Assembly: GCA_002430755.1 (NCBI GenBank)
Contig: DJCX01000030.1
Location: 1 to 14,526, forward strand
Origin: Flavobacteriales bacterium UBA5939
Lineage (GTDB): Bacteria; Bacteroidota; Bacteroidia; Flavobacteriales; Schleiferiaceae
DNA length: 14,526 nucleotides
Reading direction: 5' to 3'
The translations under genes and the position numbers were made by a program. Below, in pieces: positions 1-7,528 of the stretch. Every line of letters starts with the position of its first letter. The stretch's first letter is position 1. Below the pieces are notes generated by a model that saw only the letters and a list, made by a program, of their open reading frames with translations, did no database searches and was not told the origin of the DNA.

Positions 1-642
1 CGCGAGCAATAGTGCATCGCCCAAAGGTTGGAAGGCACAATCTAAATGCAAAGAGCCCTTACGAGGATCGTCATCGCTCTTCAGAAGTTCAAAGCCTTTA
101 AAATCATGGGCTGGAAATTCATCTTGAAGGTAGTCTAATCCCGCAGTATTTGTTCTTGCCGTTTTGTATCTATCGAAAGTTTCTTCGTTGCTTACACCCA
201 CAAAAACAAAGGGCTCGTGCACTATGACATCACCGCCTTCTGCATAGCAACCGCTCGGCATCATAATGATATTTGCAGAAGGTATTCTGCTGAGAAGCGG
301 GTCCATGGCATTTGCCTCACTTGCGCGATCTTCGATAACGTTTGGCAAAATGAATTGGTCGTCGATAACAAAACCGATGTCTCTTGTGAACACCTGATTA
401 GTTGCATCGAGAATATCTGGACGTAGCACTTCCACCTCGAGCGACTCGAGCTTCTCCACCAAGGAATTCATCTGTGCTATGCAATCTTCCACTTCTGGAT
501 ACGTTCCTAATTCTACGCTTTCTCTACTTCTAGCGTCGTAACAATCTTCTATGGCTGGTTTAGGTCCCATTTTGCGGGCAATTCCAACCATTACTGATCG
601 TAATCTTCCGTACTCTGATTTAATATCTGGGTGTATTTGCAT
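1..642 (-). CDS. Arginine deiminase/amidinotransferase-superfamily hydrolase, N-terminal part
   Basis: The frame is open from an ATG at 642 down to the left edge, giving 214 residues; the C-terminus lies outside. Residues 85-90 (FTRDIG) followed by FVIDD, the EGGD motif at 135-138 and LHLD at 198-201 match the guanidino-group-modifying superfamily (arginine deiminase, dimethylarginine dimethylaminohydrolase, amidinotransferase). In that fold they supply the acidic substrate ligands and the catalytic His; the nucleophilic Cys sits near the C-terminus and cannot be seen here. Family members hydrolyse or transfer the guanidino group of arginine derivatives. The N-terminus (KSEYGRLRSVMVGIA) is typical of the roughly 300-residue proteins annotated in flavobacteria as amidinotransferase or DDAH-like. 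Exact substrate is unknown. It is divergent from ftsK, with a TATTTTTG box about 20 bases upstream of the start and no obvious ribosome-binding site. Family assignment is firm; the specific reaction is not. Confidence 0.82.
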   Translation of the reverse strand, partial: MQIHPDIKSEYGRLRSVMVGIARKMGPKPAIEDCYDARSRESVELGTYPEVEDCIAQMNSLVEKLESLEVEVLRPDILDATNQVFTRDIGFVIDDQFILPNVIEDRASEANAMDPLLSRIPSANIIMMPSGCYAEGGDVIVHEPFVFVGVSNEETFDRYKTARTNTAGLDYLQDEFPAHDFKGFELLKSDDDPRKGSLHLDCAFQPLGDALLLA

Positions 643-661
643 GTGATGGGTTAATGGAAGA

Positions 662-669
662 CAAAAATA
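662..669 (-). promoter_or_regulatory. Putative -7 box (TAnnTTTG) for the amidinotransferase-like gene
   Basis: Read on the minus strand, 669 to 662 is TATTTTTG, an exact match to the Bacteroidetes -7 consensus TAnnTTTG. Transcription would begin near 655, leaving a leader of roughly 13 bases before the ATG at 642. I could not find a convincing TTTG-like -33 element at the usual distance, so this rests on one box and its position. Confidence 0.4.
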
Positions 670-705
670 GATGAAAAGTGTTGATAACGCTATGAAACGA
701 GGCGC

Positions 706-734
706 TTTTACTAACGCCGAACCAATTATTTTTG
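706..734 (+). promoter_or_regulatory. Putative promoter of the ftsK operon
   Basis: TATTTTTG at 727-734 matches the Bacteroidetes -7 consensus TAnnTTTG. TTTTA at 706-710 provides an approximate -33 element, with 17 bases between TTTT (706-709) and the -7 box. Transcription would start near 741, just before the ATG at 755. That excludes the longer in-frame start at 671 and supports the chosen start of ftsK. Confidence 0.5.
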
Positions 735-754
735 AGAGTACTACAATTGAAACT

Positions 755-3178
755 ATGGCCAAGAGAAAAACCGCGTCGAAAAAGAACAATCCTCCTAAAT
801 TTGTTGGAGCAATCAAGCAGGCAAGCCTAGGAGTAAAAGAAGTATCTGACGACCCTACAACGAAAATCTTTCTGGGGGTCATGCTCGTCTTTATTGGTGC
901 CTTTCTGTTCTTTTCGCAGTTGAGTTTTCTATGGAATTGGTCCGCAGATTTCAGTTTGAATACTGCTAATGATGAGGCTCTGCAGGACCTTGTCGCCAGA
1001 AATCTCTTCGGAACGCTTGGACATAGCATTGGCTGGATTTTAATGCTTCGTGGTTTTGGTATAGCGGGATTCTTGGTAGCCTTTTACGTCTTTGCCATGG
1101 GATTGCGATATGCTTTTGAGTTTAGAAGATTCAAGCCCATTGGTTTATTAAATCATGTCATCATTACTGGTTTGCTCATCAGTGTATTTATTTCTGCACT
1201 TGTTTCAAGCCACCCGACAGTATTAGGAGGTATTACCGCATATTATCTTGCCCATCTATTAGGCCTAAAGTTAGGCGCAGTGGGCATTTACCTGTTATTA
1301 TTAGGCTGTGGTATACTCTATGTTATTGCCGCTTTCAAGGTGAGCCAATTGAAATTTCCATCAAGAGCTGCCAATCCTGAAGCACCCGATGAAGCTGCTG
1401 TAGACAGCGAGATGGCTGAAGACGAAGAATCCCTACAAACTATTTCTTTTGATAAAGAGGAGTCTGTTCCAGAGCCTACATTTAAGACGGAGTTGGTTGA
1501 GGATGAGCCAGAGGAAGAATTGAAAGTTGAATTGGCCCCACAACCTGAAACTAGCGAAGTTCTCGTTTCAAATGATCCTGCTCAAAAAACAGATGAGTTC
1601 GATGTGAAGGTCGAGGTGCACAAGGAAGAAGAGGCGACCAAGAAGGAAATAAATCAAAAAGTCAAGGATTTTGGAGAGTACGACCCTACCCTAGATTTGA
1701 GCAGATTCAGACTTCCTGGCATTGATTTACTTCAACAGTACGGCGACGGTCAAATCACCTTCGACAAGGAAGAGATCGAGAAAAATAAAAACAACATTGT
1801 AGATACTTTACGGAACTACAACATTGAAATCAAGGAAATTAAAGCGACTATTGGTCCAACGGTGACTCTCTATGAGATTGTGCCAGCGGCAGGTATTCGT
1901 ATTTCTAAGATCAAAAATCTTGAAGACGACATTGCTTTGAGTCTAGCGGCATTGGGTATTCGTATTATCGCCCCAATCCCAGGTAAAGGAACTATTGGTA
2001 TAGAAGTGCCGAATGCCAAGCCTCAGATGGTAAGCATGAAGCAGGTTATTTCAAGCAAGCGCTTTCAACAGGCCGATATGGAATTACCAGTGGCTATGGG
2101 GCGTACTATTACCAACGAAAACTTTGTCTTTGATCTCGCTAAGATGCCACATTTATTAATGGCTGGTGCTACAGGTCAGGGTAAGTCTGTTGGTTTGAAT
2201 GCCATCCTAACGTCTTTGTTGTACAAGAAACACCCGTCACAACTCAAGTTCGTGTTGGTGGATCCTAAAAAGGTAGAATTGACTTTGTATAATAAGATTG
2301 AACGTCATTACCTCGCAGTACTTCCAGATTCTGACGAAGCCATCATTACAGATACGACCAAGGTGGTAAATACCTTGAATAGCCTCTGTATTGAGATGGA
2401 CAATCGTTACGAACTGTTAAAGTCTGCTATGGTTCGTAACATCAAAGAATACAATGCGAAGTTCATTTCGCGCCGATTAAATCCTGAGGAAGGACACCGC
2501 TTCCTGCCGTACATCGTTCTGGTGATTGATGAATTTGCCGATCTTATCATGACCGCTGGCAAGGAGGTTGAGATGCCTATTGCCCGTCTGGCACAGCTCG
2601 CACGTGCCATTGGTATTCACTTGATCGTTGCTACGCAGCGCCCTTCGGTGAATGTAATTACAGGTATCATCAAAGCGAACTTCCCAGCCCGTGCTGCCTT
2701 CCGTGTTACCTCGAAGATTGATTCTAGGACCATTTTGGATGCAGGAGGTGCTGATCAGCTCATTGGAAAAGGAGACATGCTTTTCTCTCAAGGGTCCGAT
2801 TTAATTCGTCTCCAATGTGCCTTTGTCGACACCCCGGAAGTGGAAGAAATCTGTGACTTCATTGGTAATCAGCAGGCCTACCCTACGGCTTATCAACTTC
2901 CTGAATATGTCGGTGAAGAAGGCGGCGGTGTTGGTGATATTGATCCGTCAGACCGAGATGTACTCTTTGAAGATGCCGCACGTTTGGTGGTCGCAACCCA
3001 ACAAGGGTCCACTTCTATGATACAGCGCAAACTCAAGTTAGGCTATAATAGAGCAGGTCGTATTGTGGACCAATTGGAAGCCGCTGGTATCTTGGGTCCT
3101 TTTGAAGGATCTAAGGCCAGACAAGTTTTAGTTCCTGATGAGTTCGCATTGGAACAGAAATTGAAAGGAGATGCGTAA
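755..3178 (+). CDS. ftsK: DNA translocase FtsK
   Basis: FtsK is the septum-anchored hexameric ATPase that pumps double-stranded DNA and resolves chromosome dimers with XerCD at division. The 807-residue product has four membrane segments (about residues 37-58, 88-113, 128-150, 160-190). A charged Glu-rich linker (about 200-305) follows, then the motor with Walker A GATGQGKS at 471-478 and Walker B ending in Asp592-Glu593. The C-terminal winged-helix gamma domain (about 733-800, including GYNRAGRIVDQLE) reads oriented KOPS-type sites in known FtsK proteins. An in-frame ATG at 671 would add 28 residues without family resemblance; the start at 755 (MAKRKTASKK) is preferred because the likely promoter lies between the two. 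It is the first gene of a seven-gene operon; its stop overlaps the lolA start by 8 bases. No key residue is missing. Confidence 0.96.
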   Translation: MAKRKTASKKNNPPKFVGAIKQASLGVKEVSDDPTTKIFLGVMLVFIGAFLFFSQLSFLWNWSADFSLNTANDEALQDLVARNLFGTLGHSIGWILMLRGFGIAGFLVAFYVFAMGLRYAFEFRRFKPIGLLNHVIITGLLISVFISALVSSHPTVLGGITAYYLAHLLGLKLGAVGIYLLLLGCGILYVIAAFKVSQLKFPSRAANPEAPDEAAVDSEMAEDEESLQTISFDKEESVPEPTFKTELVEDEPEEELKVELAPQPETSEVLVSNDPAQKTDEFDVKVEVHKEEEATKKEINQKVKDFGEYDPTLDLSRFRLPGIDLLQQYGDGQITFDKEEIEKNKNNIVDTLRNYNIEIKEIKATIGPTVTLYEIVPAAGIRISKIKNLEDDIALSLAALGIRIIAPIPGKGTIGIEVPNAKPQMVSMKQVISSKRFQQADMELPVAMGRTITNENFVFDLAKMPHLLMAGATGQGKSVGLNAILTSLLYKKHPSQLKFVLVDPKKVELTLYNKIERHYLAVLPDSDEAIITDTTKVVNTLNSLCIEMDNRYELLKSAMVRNIKEYNAKFISRRLNPEEGHRFLPYIVLVIDEFADLIMTAGKEVEMPIARLAQLARAIGIHLIVATQRPSVNVITGIIKANFPARAAFRVTSKIDSRTILDAGGADQLIGKGDMLFSQGSDLIRLQCAFVDTPEVEEICDFIGNQQAYPTAYQLPEYVGEEGGGVGDIDPSDRDVLFEDAARLVVATQQGSTSMIQRKLKLGYNRAGRIVDQLEAAGILGPFEGSKARQVLVPDEFALEQKLKGDA

Positions 3179-3809
3179 ATTGCGCCACATGAGAATTATC
3201 GCCCTACTACTACTTCCATTTTTGACTTTTGGACAAAGTCACGAAGAGGCTAAAAAGTTGTTGAATCAAGTCTATGAGAGCACGCTCGCACTGGAGACAC
3301 AACACATCACTTTTACCAATACTATCGAAGTGCCCAGTAACGGTGGCATGAAAAAGCGCAGTTCCAACGGCGAGCTCTTCGCAATCGGCCAAAAGGTTCG
3401 TGTAAAGACAGATGCCTTTGAGTTTTTGTCAGACGGTTCTAAAGCATATCTCATCTATCCAGAAGATGAGGAAATCGAAGTTGCTGCTACGGATGAAGAA
3501 ACAAGCCTTGCGCCGGCCGACATTCTCAAAAATTATCAGAACGGTTATAGCTATAAAATGGCGGGAAGAGCCACGGAAAAAGGCAAAACCATACAATACA
3601 TCCGACTGAAACCCGTTACTAGCGAAGAAGTGAAGGAAATTTTAATCGGCGTAAATATGAATAGCATGTTGCTCGACAACTACACACAGTTCGGCAACAA
3701 CGGTTCCAATAACATATTTACGGTAGATACTTACCAGGTGAACACAGCGCTAGATGCATCCATGTTTGATATCAATAGTGCTGAATTCTCAGGGTATTAC
3801 CGACTTTAG
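3171..3809 (+). CDS. lolA: LolA-family periplasmic lipoprotein carrier
   Basis: The product has 212 residues with a signal peptide (basic MRKLRHMR, hydrophobic IIALLLLPFLTF, probable cleavage near GQS). The rest is a beta-rich domain of the length expected for LolA, which ferries lipoproteins from the LolCDE complex to the outer membrane. Supporting features are the AKKLLNQVYE helix after the signal, the FLSDGSKAYLIYPEDEEIEV strand region and the LAPADILKNYQNGYSYK segment, all typical of Bacteroidetes LolA-like proteins. Its place directly after ftsK is also typical of this phylum. The start at 3171 overlaps the ftsK stop in the octamer ATGCGTAA; a second Met at 3189 would give 206 residues with a shorter signal. 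The 3171 start is favoured because the same overlap recurs at the next-but-one junction. The family call is good; carrier function is inferred. Confidence 0.82.
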   Translation: MRKLRHMRIIALLLLPFLTFGQSHEEAKKLLNQVYESTLALETQHITFTNTIEVPSNGGMKKRSSNGELFAIGQKVRVKTDAFEFLSDGSKAYLIYPEDEEIEVAATDEETSLAPADILKNYQNGYSYKMAGRATEKGKTIQYIRLKPVTSEEVKEILIGVNMNSMLLDNYTQFGNNGSNNIFTVDTYQVNTALDASMFDINSAEFSGYYRL

Positions 3810-3811
3810 AG

Positions 3812-5233
3812 ATGAATAAACTGGACCTATACGTCTTAAGAAGCTTTATAAAACCATTGATTCCTACTGTAGGGATCATGGTTTTTTTCTTTTTGATGCA
3901 GATGGTCTGGAAGTACATCGACGATCTTGCCGGCAAAGGGATAGAATGGTATACCATCCTTGAACTTATGTTCTACTGGGCAGCGAGTGTAGTGCCCTTT
4001 GCCCTTCCAGTTAGTGTTCTATTCGCCTCCCTTCTCACCTTTGGAAACTTTGGTGAGCATTACGAGATGGCGGCTATGAAAAGCTCAGGCATCTCCTTAT
4101 TTCGCGGTATCCGTTCCTTGATTGTATTGAATATTCTAATCGCCGTAGGTGCCTTTTTCTTTTATAATAATGTCATTCCTGTGGCCAATTTGAAAGGACA
4201 AAGTTTATTGGTCAACATCTCAAAGAGTAAACCTGCATTTCATATCACACCAGGGATATTTTACAATGGATTTGAAGGATATAGCATCAAAATAGGCGAA
4301 AAAGAAGGCGACGAAGAGCAATTACTCCGGGACATCTACATCTACGATCACAAGGAAAATAAAAAGGGAAATCACAAAGTACTTACAGCCGCTTCAGGCA
4401 TTATGCGAACCGTTGGTGGGAGCAGGTATCTGGAAATTGAGCTTCACGACGGTTCAACCTATGAGGACATCGTCAAAAAGGACAGAGCTGAGCGCAGAAA
4501 AATGCCGTGGGCACGAAGCGCATTCGATACTGCCTACATCCGCTTTCCCTTGGACGGATTTTCAAACGACGACCTCTATAAGACAAGAAGGCGCGACTTC
4601 ATGATGCTCAACACCTCACAGCTGTTGGCTAAGACGGATACGCTTGAAGAACAGATGAAGAATCGACAAGCGCACTTTGAAAAAAACCTGAACGGTAAGT
4701 ACAAATTCGATTACGTCGACGTGAGTACTGGACAGCCTGAAGTGCTCAAGCCCAACCTTATGAAGAATCTGCTAAGCGGTATGCGTATTCGAGCATCACA
4801 AAACGCCATACGCTTGGCGAGAAGTAACCTTGACTACTTACGCCAACAGCAGCGTGAAATGGACTGGCGCGAAGAAATGTACATGCGTCATTGGATAGAG
4901 TACTACAAGAAATATGCACTTGGAGTAGCCGTTTTGATCATGTTCTTTATTGGTGCCCCATTGGGTAGTATCATTAGAAAGGGCGGTATTGGTTTGCCAC
5001 TAGTTATTAGCACGATTGCCTTCCTCATCTTCCATATACTCAATACTACCTTCGAAAAAATGGGTAGAGAAATGCTCATGGATGTTGAGCTAGCGAGTTG
5101 GCTGCCGTCTATCATTCTTGCCCCTGTAGCATTGTGGCTTACCTATAGTGCTTCTACTGATCGAGCATTGCTTTCCGGAGAATGGTTTAATATCATTTCG
5201 TCGAAACTGCGTAAAGGCAAAGCCAATGCGTAA
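3812..5233 (+). CDS. LptF/LptG (YjgP/YjgQ) family permease
   Basis: Members are the membrane subunits of the Lpt exporter that pulls lipopolysaccharide out of the inner membrane, working with the LptB ATPase. The 473-residue protein has the family layout. An amphipathic N-terminus (LDLYVLRSFIKP) leads into TM1 (about 14-32), followed by TM2 (55-77) and TM3 (98-120). A periplasmic jellyroll-like region (about 125-260) comes next, and TM4-TM6 lie between about 365 and 445. Conserved-looking FGNFGEHYEMAAMKSSGIS at about 78-96 is the cytoplasmic coupling segment. Between the jellyroll and TM4 lies a long charged helical insert (about 265-360), longer than in Escherichia coli LptG but familiar in Bacteroidetes homologues. 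The gene starts 2 bases after lolA and overlaps the next gene by 8 bases. Whether it is the F or G subunit cannot be told. Confidence 0.85.
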   Translation: MNKLDLYVLRSFIKPLIPTVGIMVFFFLMQMVWKYIDDLAGKGIEWYTILELMFYWAASVVPFALPVSVLFASLLTFGNFGEHYEMAAMKSSGISLFRGIRSLIVLNILIAVGAFFFYNNVIPVANLKGQSLLVNISKSKPAFHITPGIFYNGFEGYSIKIGEKEGDEEQLLRDIYIYDHKENKKGNHKVLTAASGIMRTVGGSRYLEIELHDGSTYEDIVKKDRAERRKMPWARSAFDTAYIRFPLDGFSNDDLYKTRRRDFMMLNTSQLLAKTDTLEEQMKNRQAHFEKNLNGKYKFDYVDVSTGQPEVLKPNLMKNLLSGMRIRASQNAIRLARSNLDYLRQQQREMDWREEMYMRHWIEYYKKYALGVAVLIMFFIGAPLGSIIRKGGIGLPLVISTIAFLIFHILNTTFEKMGREMLMDVELASWLPSIILAPVALWLTYSASTDRALLSGEWFNIISSKLRKGKANA

Positions 5234-6404
5234 AGTTCTCATACTTTCAAACAAGGTGCCCTACCCTGCTAAGGACGGAAGTTCTATCGCCATGGCTCGC
5301 TTGCTGGAGAATCTAGTTGAAATGGGAGACTGTTCTATCACCTATGGTGCCATAAATACCGTTAAGCATAGAAAGAACATTGAAGATTTCCCACAGAACG
5401 TTCTGGAGAAAATAGCGCTGAAAACATTCGAGTCAAATACTTCTCCTACGGTCTTTAACGGAATGAGTAACCTACTTTTTTCAAATCGTCCATTTCATAG
5501 CGTACGTTTCCATTTGCCTAAAGTTCAGCATTGGCTAAACAGCTTCAAGAGAGGCTCTTTTCATACTGTGATCTTGGAAGGTGCTTTTATGGGCGATTAC
5601 CTATCCGATGCAAGGCGCATTGGTAAACTAGTTGTTTTACGTGCACACAATCTTGAACACCTTATCTGGGAACGAACTACGAAAAACGAATCTTTTGCAT
5701 TGAAAAAATGGTACTTGAATCTTCAAGCGCAACGATTGAAGAAATTCGAGGAGGTGCTTACAAAAGAGGTAAATGCCGTTTGGAGCATTAGTCCGGTAGA
5801 TTCGAATTGGTTCGCAGCACTTAACGCTCAAACGTTCTTTGTTCCCGTATCTGTGCCTTCAACCTCGAGATCAGGCGAAATCAAAGAAAAGAAGTGCTTT
5901 TTTCTTGGTGCCCTAGACTGGTTGCCTAATCTAGAATCTGTAGAATGGTTTTTAACAAAAGTCTGGCCACTGGTTCACGCTGCAGATCCAAGTATTGAAT
6001 TTCATTTAGCGGGCAATAAAACACCGTCACACTTGTTGAACGTAAACCTACCCGGGGTGACCGTTCACGGAAGAGTAGCAAGTGCGGAGGAATTTGTCAA
6101 AAACCACGGAATTAGCGTTATCCCACTACTCAGCGGTTCTGGCGTAAGAATAAAATTATTGGAAAACGGAAGCTTCGGTATTCCAACGGTATCCACAAGC
6201 ATTGGTGCCGAAGGTGTTTACGGTACATCGGATAGCATTATACCTATTGCAGATGATGCCGAATCCTTCGCTAAACAGGTTGTGCAATTGTGTACCGATT
6301 CGTCAAAAGCAACAGCGGTTGCAGAGGCACTGCACGAGGATATAAGTCGTAGATTTAGCAGCGCAAACTCCATTCAAGCAATTCTTTCCGCATGGCCCAA
6401 CTAG
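5226..6404 (+). CDS. GT4-type glycosyltransferase (GT-B fold)
   Basis: The 392-residue product looks like a retaining glycosyltransferase of family 4, transferring a sugar from a nucleotide donor to an envelope glycan or lipid acceptor; donor and acceptor are unknown. The N-terminal Rossmann half begins MRKVLILSNKVPYPAKDGSS and contains RAHNLEHLIWER (about 140-151), a hallmark of this subgroup. The C-terminal half has FLGALDWLPNLESVEWF, then HLAGN, and the donor-site block SGSGVRIKLLENGSFGIP followed by VSTSIGAEGV, where the ribose/diphosphate-binding Glu of GT4 enzymes is expected. There is no signal or membrane segment, so it acts in the cytoplasm. The start at 5226 is preferred over an in-frame ATG at 5148 because the family sequence begins there and it forms the ATGCGTAA overlap with the preceding stop. 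It overlaps the next gene by 13 bases. Confidence 0.85.
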   Translation: MRKVLILSNKVPYPAKDGSSIAMARLLENLVEMGDCSITYGAINTVKHRKNIEDFPQNVLEKIALKTFESNTSPTVFNGMSNLLFSNRPFHSVRFHLPKVQHWLNSFKRGSFHTVILEGAFMGDYLSDARRIGKLVVLRAHNLEHLIWERTTKNESFALKKWYLNLQAQRLKKFEEVLTKEVNAVWSISPVDSNWFAALNAQTFFVPVSVPSTSRSGEIKEKKCFFLGALDWLPNLESVEWFLTKVWPLVHAADPSIEFHLAGNKTPSHLLNVNLPGVTVHGRVASAEEFVKNHGISVIPLLSGSGVRIKLLENGSFGIPTVSTSIGAEGVYGTSDSIIPIADDAESFAKQVVQLCTDSSKATAVAEALHEDISRRFSSANSIQAILSAWPN

Positions 6405-7528
6405 GAGCAATTATAGCATTGATAAGTGTAGTCCTCATTGGGTTAACCTATATTTTCTACCCCGCCTTGCGATTGTTACTACTTCGCAAATCAAAAGCAG
6501 TTGCTCAAGATCTTGAATTCCAGCCGGAAGTCTCTATCATTTTTGCTGCCTACAACGAGAAAGAGGTCATTGAAGAAAAGATTCACAGCATCTACGCTAC
6601 GGACTACAACGCCACAAAAGTTTCCGTATATATTGGCAGCGATCAGAGTAACGATGGTACCGACGAGATTATAACCTCGCTTCAATCCAAATACCCAAGC
6701 TTACACTTGTACCGAACCACAGAGCGTACTGGTAAATCGGGTATCATGAATATTTTGGCTGAAAAAGCAACGGGTAGTATTCTCATTGCGACCGATGCTA
6801 ACATCATCTTTAAAGAAGATACGATTGTGCAACTCGTTGCATCTTTTCATAGCCAAAAGGTGGCTGCTGTAGCAGGAGCGCTTACTTACAGTGGTAAAGC
6901 ATCGAACAACACTGCCAAAACTGAAGGGGCTTATTTAAACCTGGAAAATGCCATTCGTCAAAGCGAAAGCCAGTCTTTTGGATTCTGCTTGGGTATGGAA
7001 GGTGGCCTATATGCCATTCGCAAGAACTTGTGGAGGCCTATACCTAAAGCTACTTTTATGGAAGACTTCTTTCAAACCATGCAGCTGTTGGTCGACGACT
7101 ATCAAATCGCTTTTAATCCAAAAGCCATTGGCTACGAAGAGGTTAGTACGTCACTCGACGAGGAGTTCAAGAGAAAAATCAGAATATCATTGGGCAATTT
7201 TCAAAATCTGAAACGATTTAGAAGTATACTCTTCAAAAAGTTCTGGCCTTTGGGATATGCCTTTCTTTTACACAAAGTTCTCCGCTGGTTTACTCCGCAC
7301 ATCATCATCGTTTTACTCCTTGCCTTAATATCGAATCCAATTACCCAGATATACGGACTCGTTCTACTAGCACTTCTACCCGTTCAGTTTCTGTTGGTTA
7401 AATTCAAGATACATGGCCCTATCGCTTACTTTTGTGCAATGAACGCGGCCATGCTTATTGGTCACTTTCGTTATTTAAAAGGAGTAAGCTCAAGTGTTTG
7501 GGAGCCCACAAAAAGAATTCAAGAATGA
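6392..7528 (+). CDS. GT2-family membrane glycosyltransferase
   Basis: The 378-residue protein has an N-terminal membrane helix (about 5-31), a cytoplasmic GT-A domain (about 45-280) and two or three C-terminal membrane helices (about 300-315, 318-337, 342-358). The GT-A domain shows PEVSIIFAAYNE (45-56), GSDQSNDGT (82-90), the metal-site variant TDAN (134-137), the catalytic-base pair Glu224-Asp225 in MEDFF, and KRKIRISLGN (260-269) at the place of the QxxRW-like motif of processive relatives. This layout suits a GT2 enzyme that elongates or exports a polysaccharide or glycolipid at the inner membrane. It overlaps the GT4 gene by 13 bases, which argues for a joint pathway. Its stop overlaps the ribB start in ATGA. 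The product is unknown. Confidence 0.85.
   Translation: MAQLGAIIALISVVLIGLTYIFYPALRLLLLRKSKAVAQDLEFQPEVSIIFAAYNEKEVIEEKIHSIYATDYNATKVSVYIGSDQSNDGTDEIITSLQSKYPSLHLYRTTERTGKSGIMNILAEKATGSILIATDANIIFKEDTIVQLVASFHSQKVAAVAGALTYSGKASNNTAKTEGAYLNLENAIRQSESQSFGFCLGMEGGLYAIRKNLWRPIPKATFMEDFFQTMQLLVDDYQIAFNPKAIGYEEVSTSLDEEFKRKIRISLGNFQNLKRFRSILFKKFWPLGYAFLLHKVLRWFTPHIIIVLLLALISNPITQIYGLVLLALLPVQFLLVKFKIHGPIAYFCAMNAAMLIGHFRYLKGVSSSVWEPTKRIQE

Noticed and set aside
217..426. Plus-strand 69-codon frame near the left edge
   Set aside because: It is antisense to the amidinotransferase-like gene, whose motifs are clear; the small frame has no family resemblance.
438..452. Two CTCGAG sites spaced by three bases
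   Set aside because: They encode an ordinary Leu-Glu-Ser-Leu-Glu helix on the minus strand; short palindromic hexamers close together are not remarkable by themselves.
671..754. Upstream in-frame start giving a longer FtsK
   Set aside because: The extra 28 residues do not look like an FtsK N-terminus, and the probable promoter box at 727-734 lies downstream of that start.
1889..1965. Direct repeat GGTATTCGTATT within ftsK
   Set aside because: Both copies encode Gly-Ile-Arg-Ile at positions where FtsK proteins normally have similar residues, so it reflects the protein sequence.
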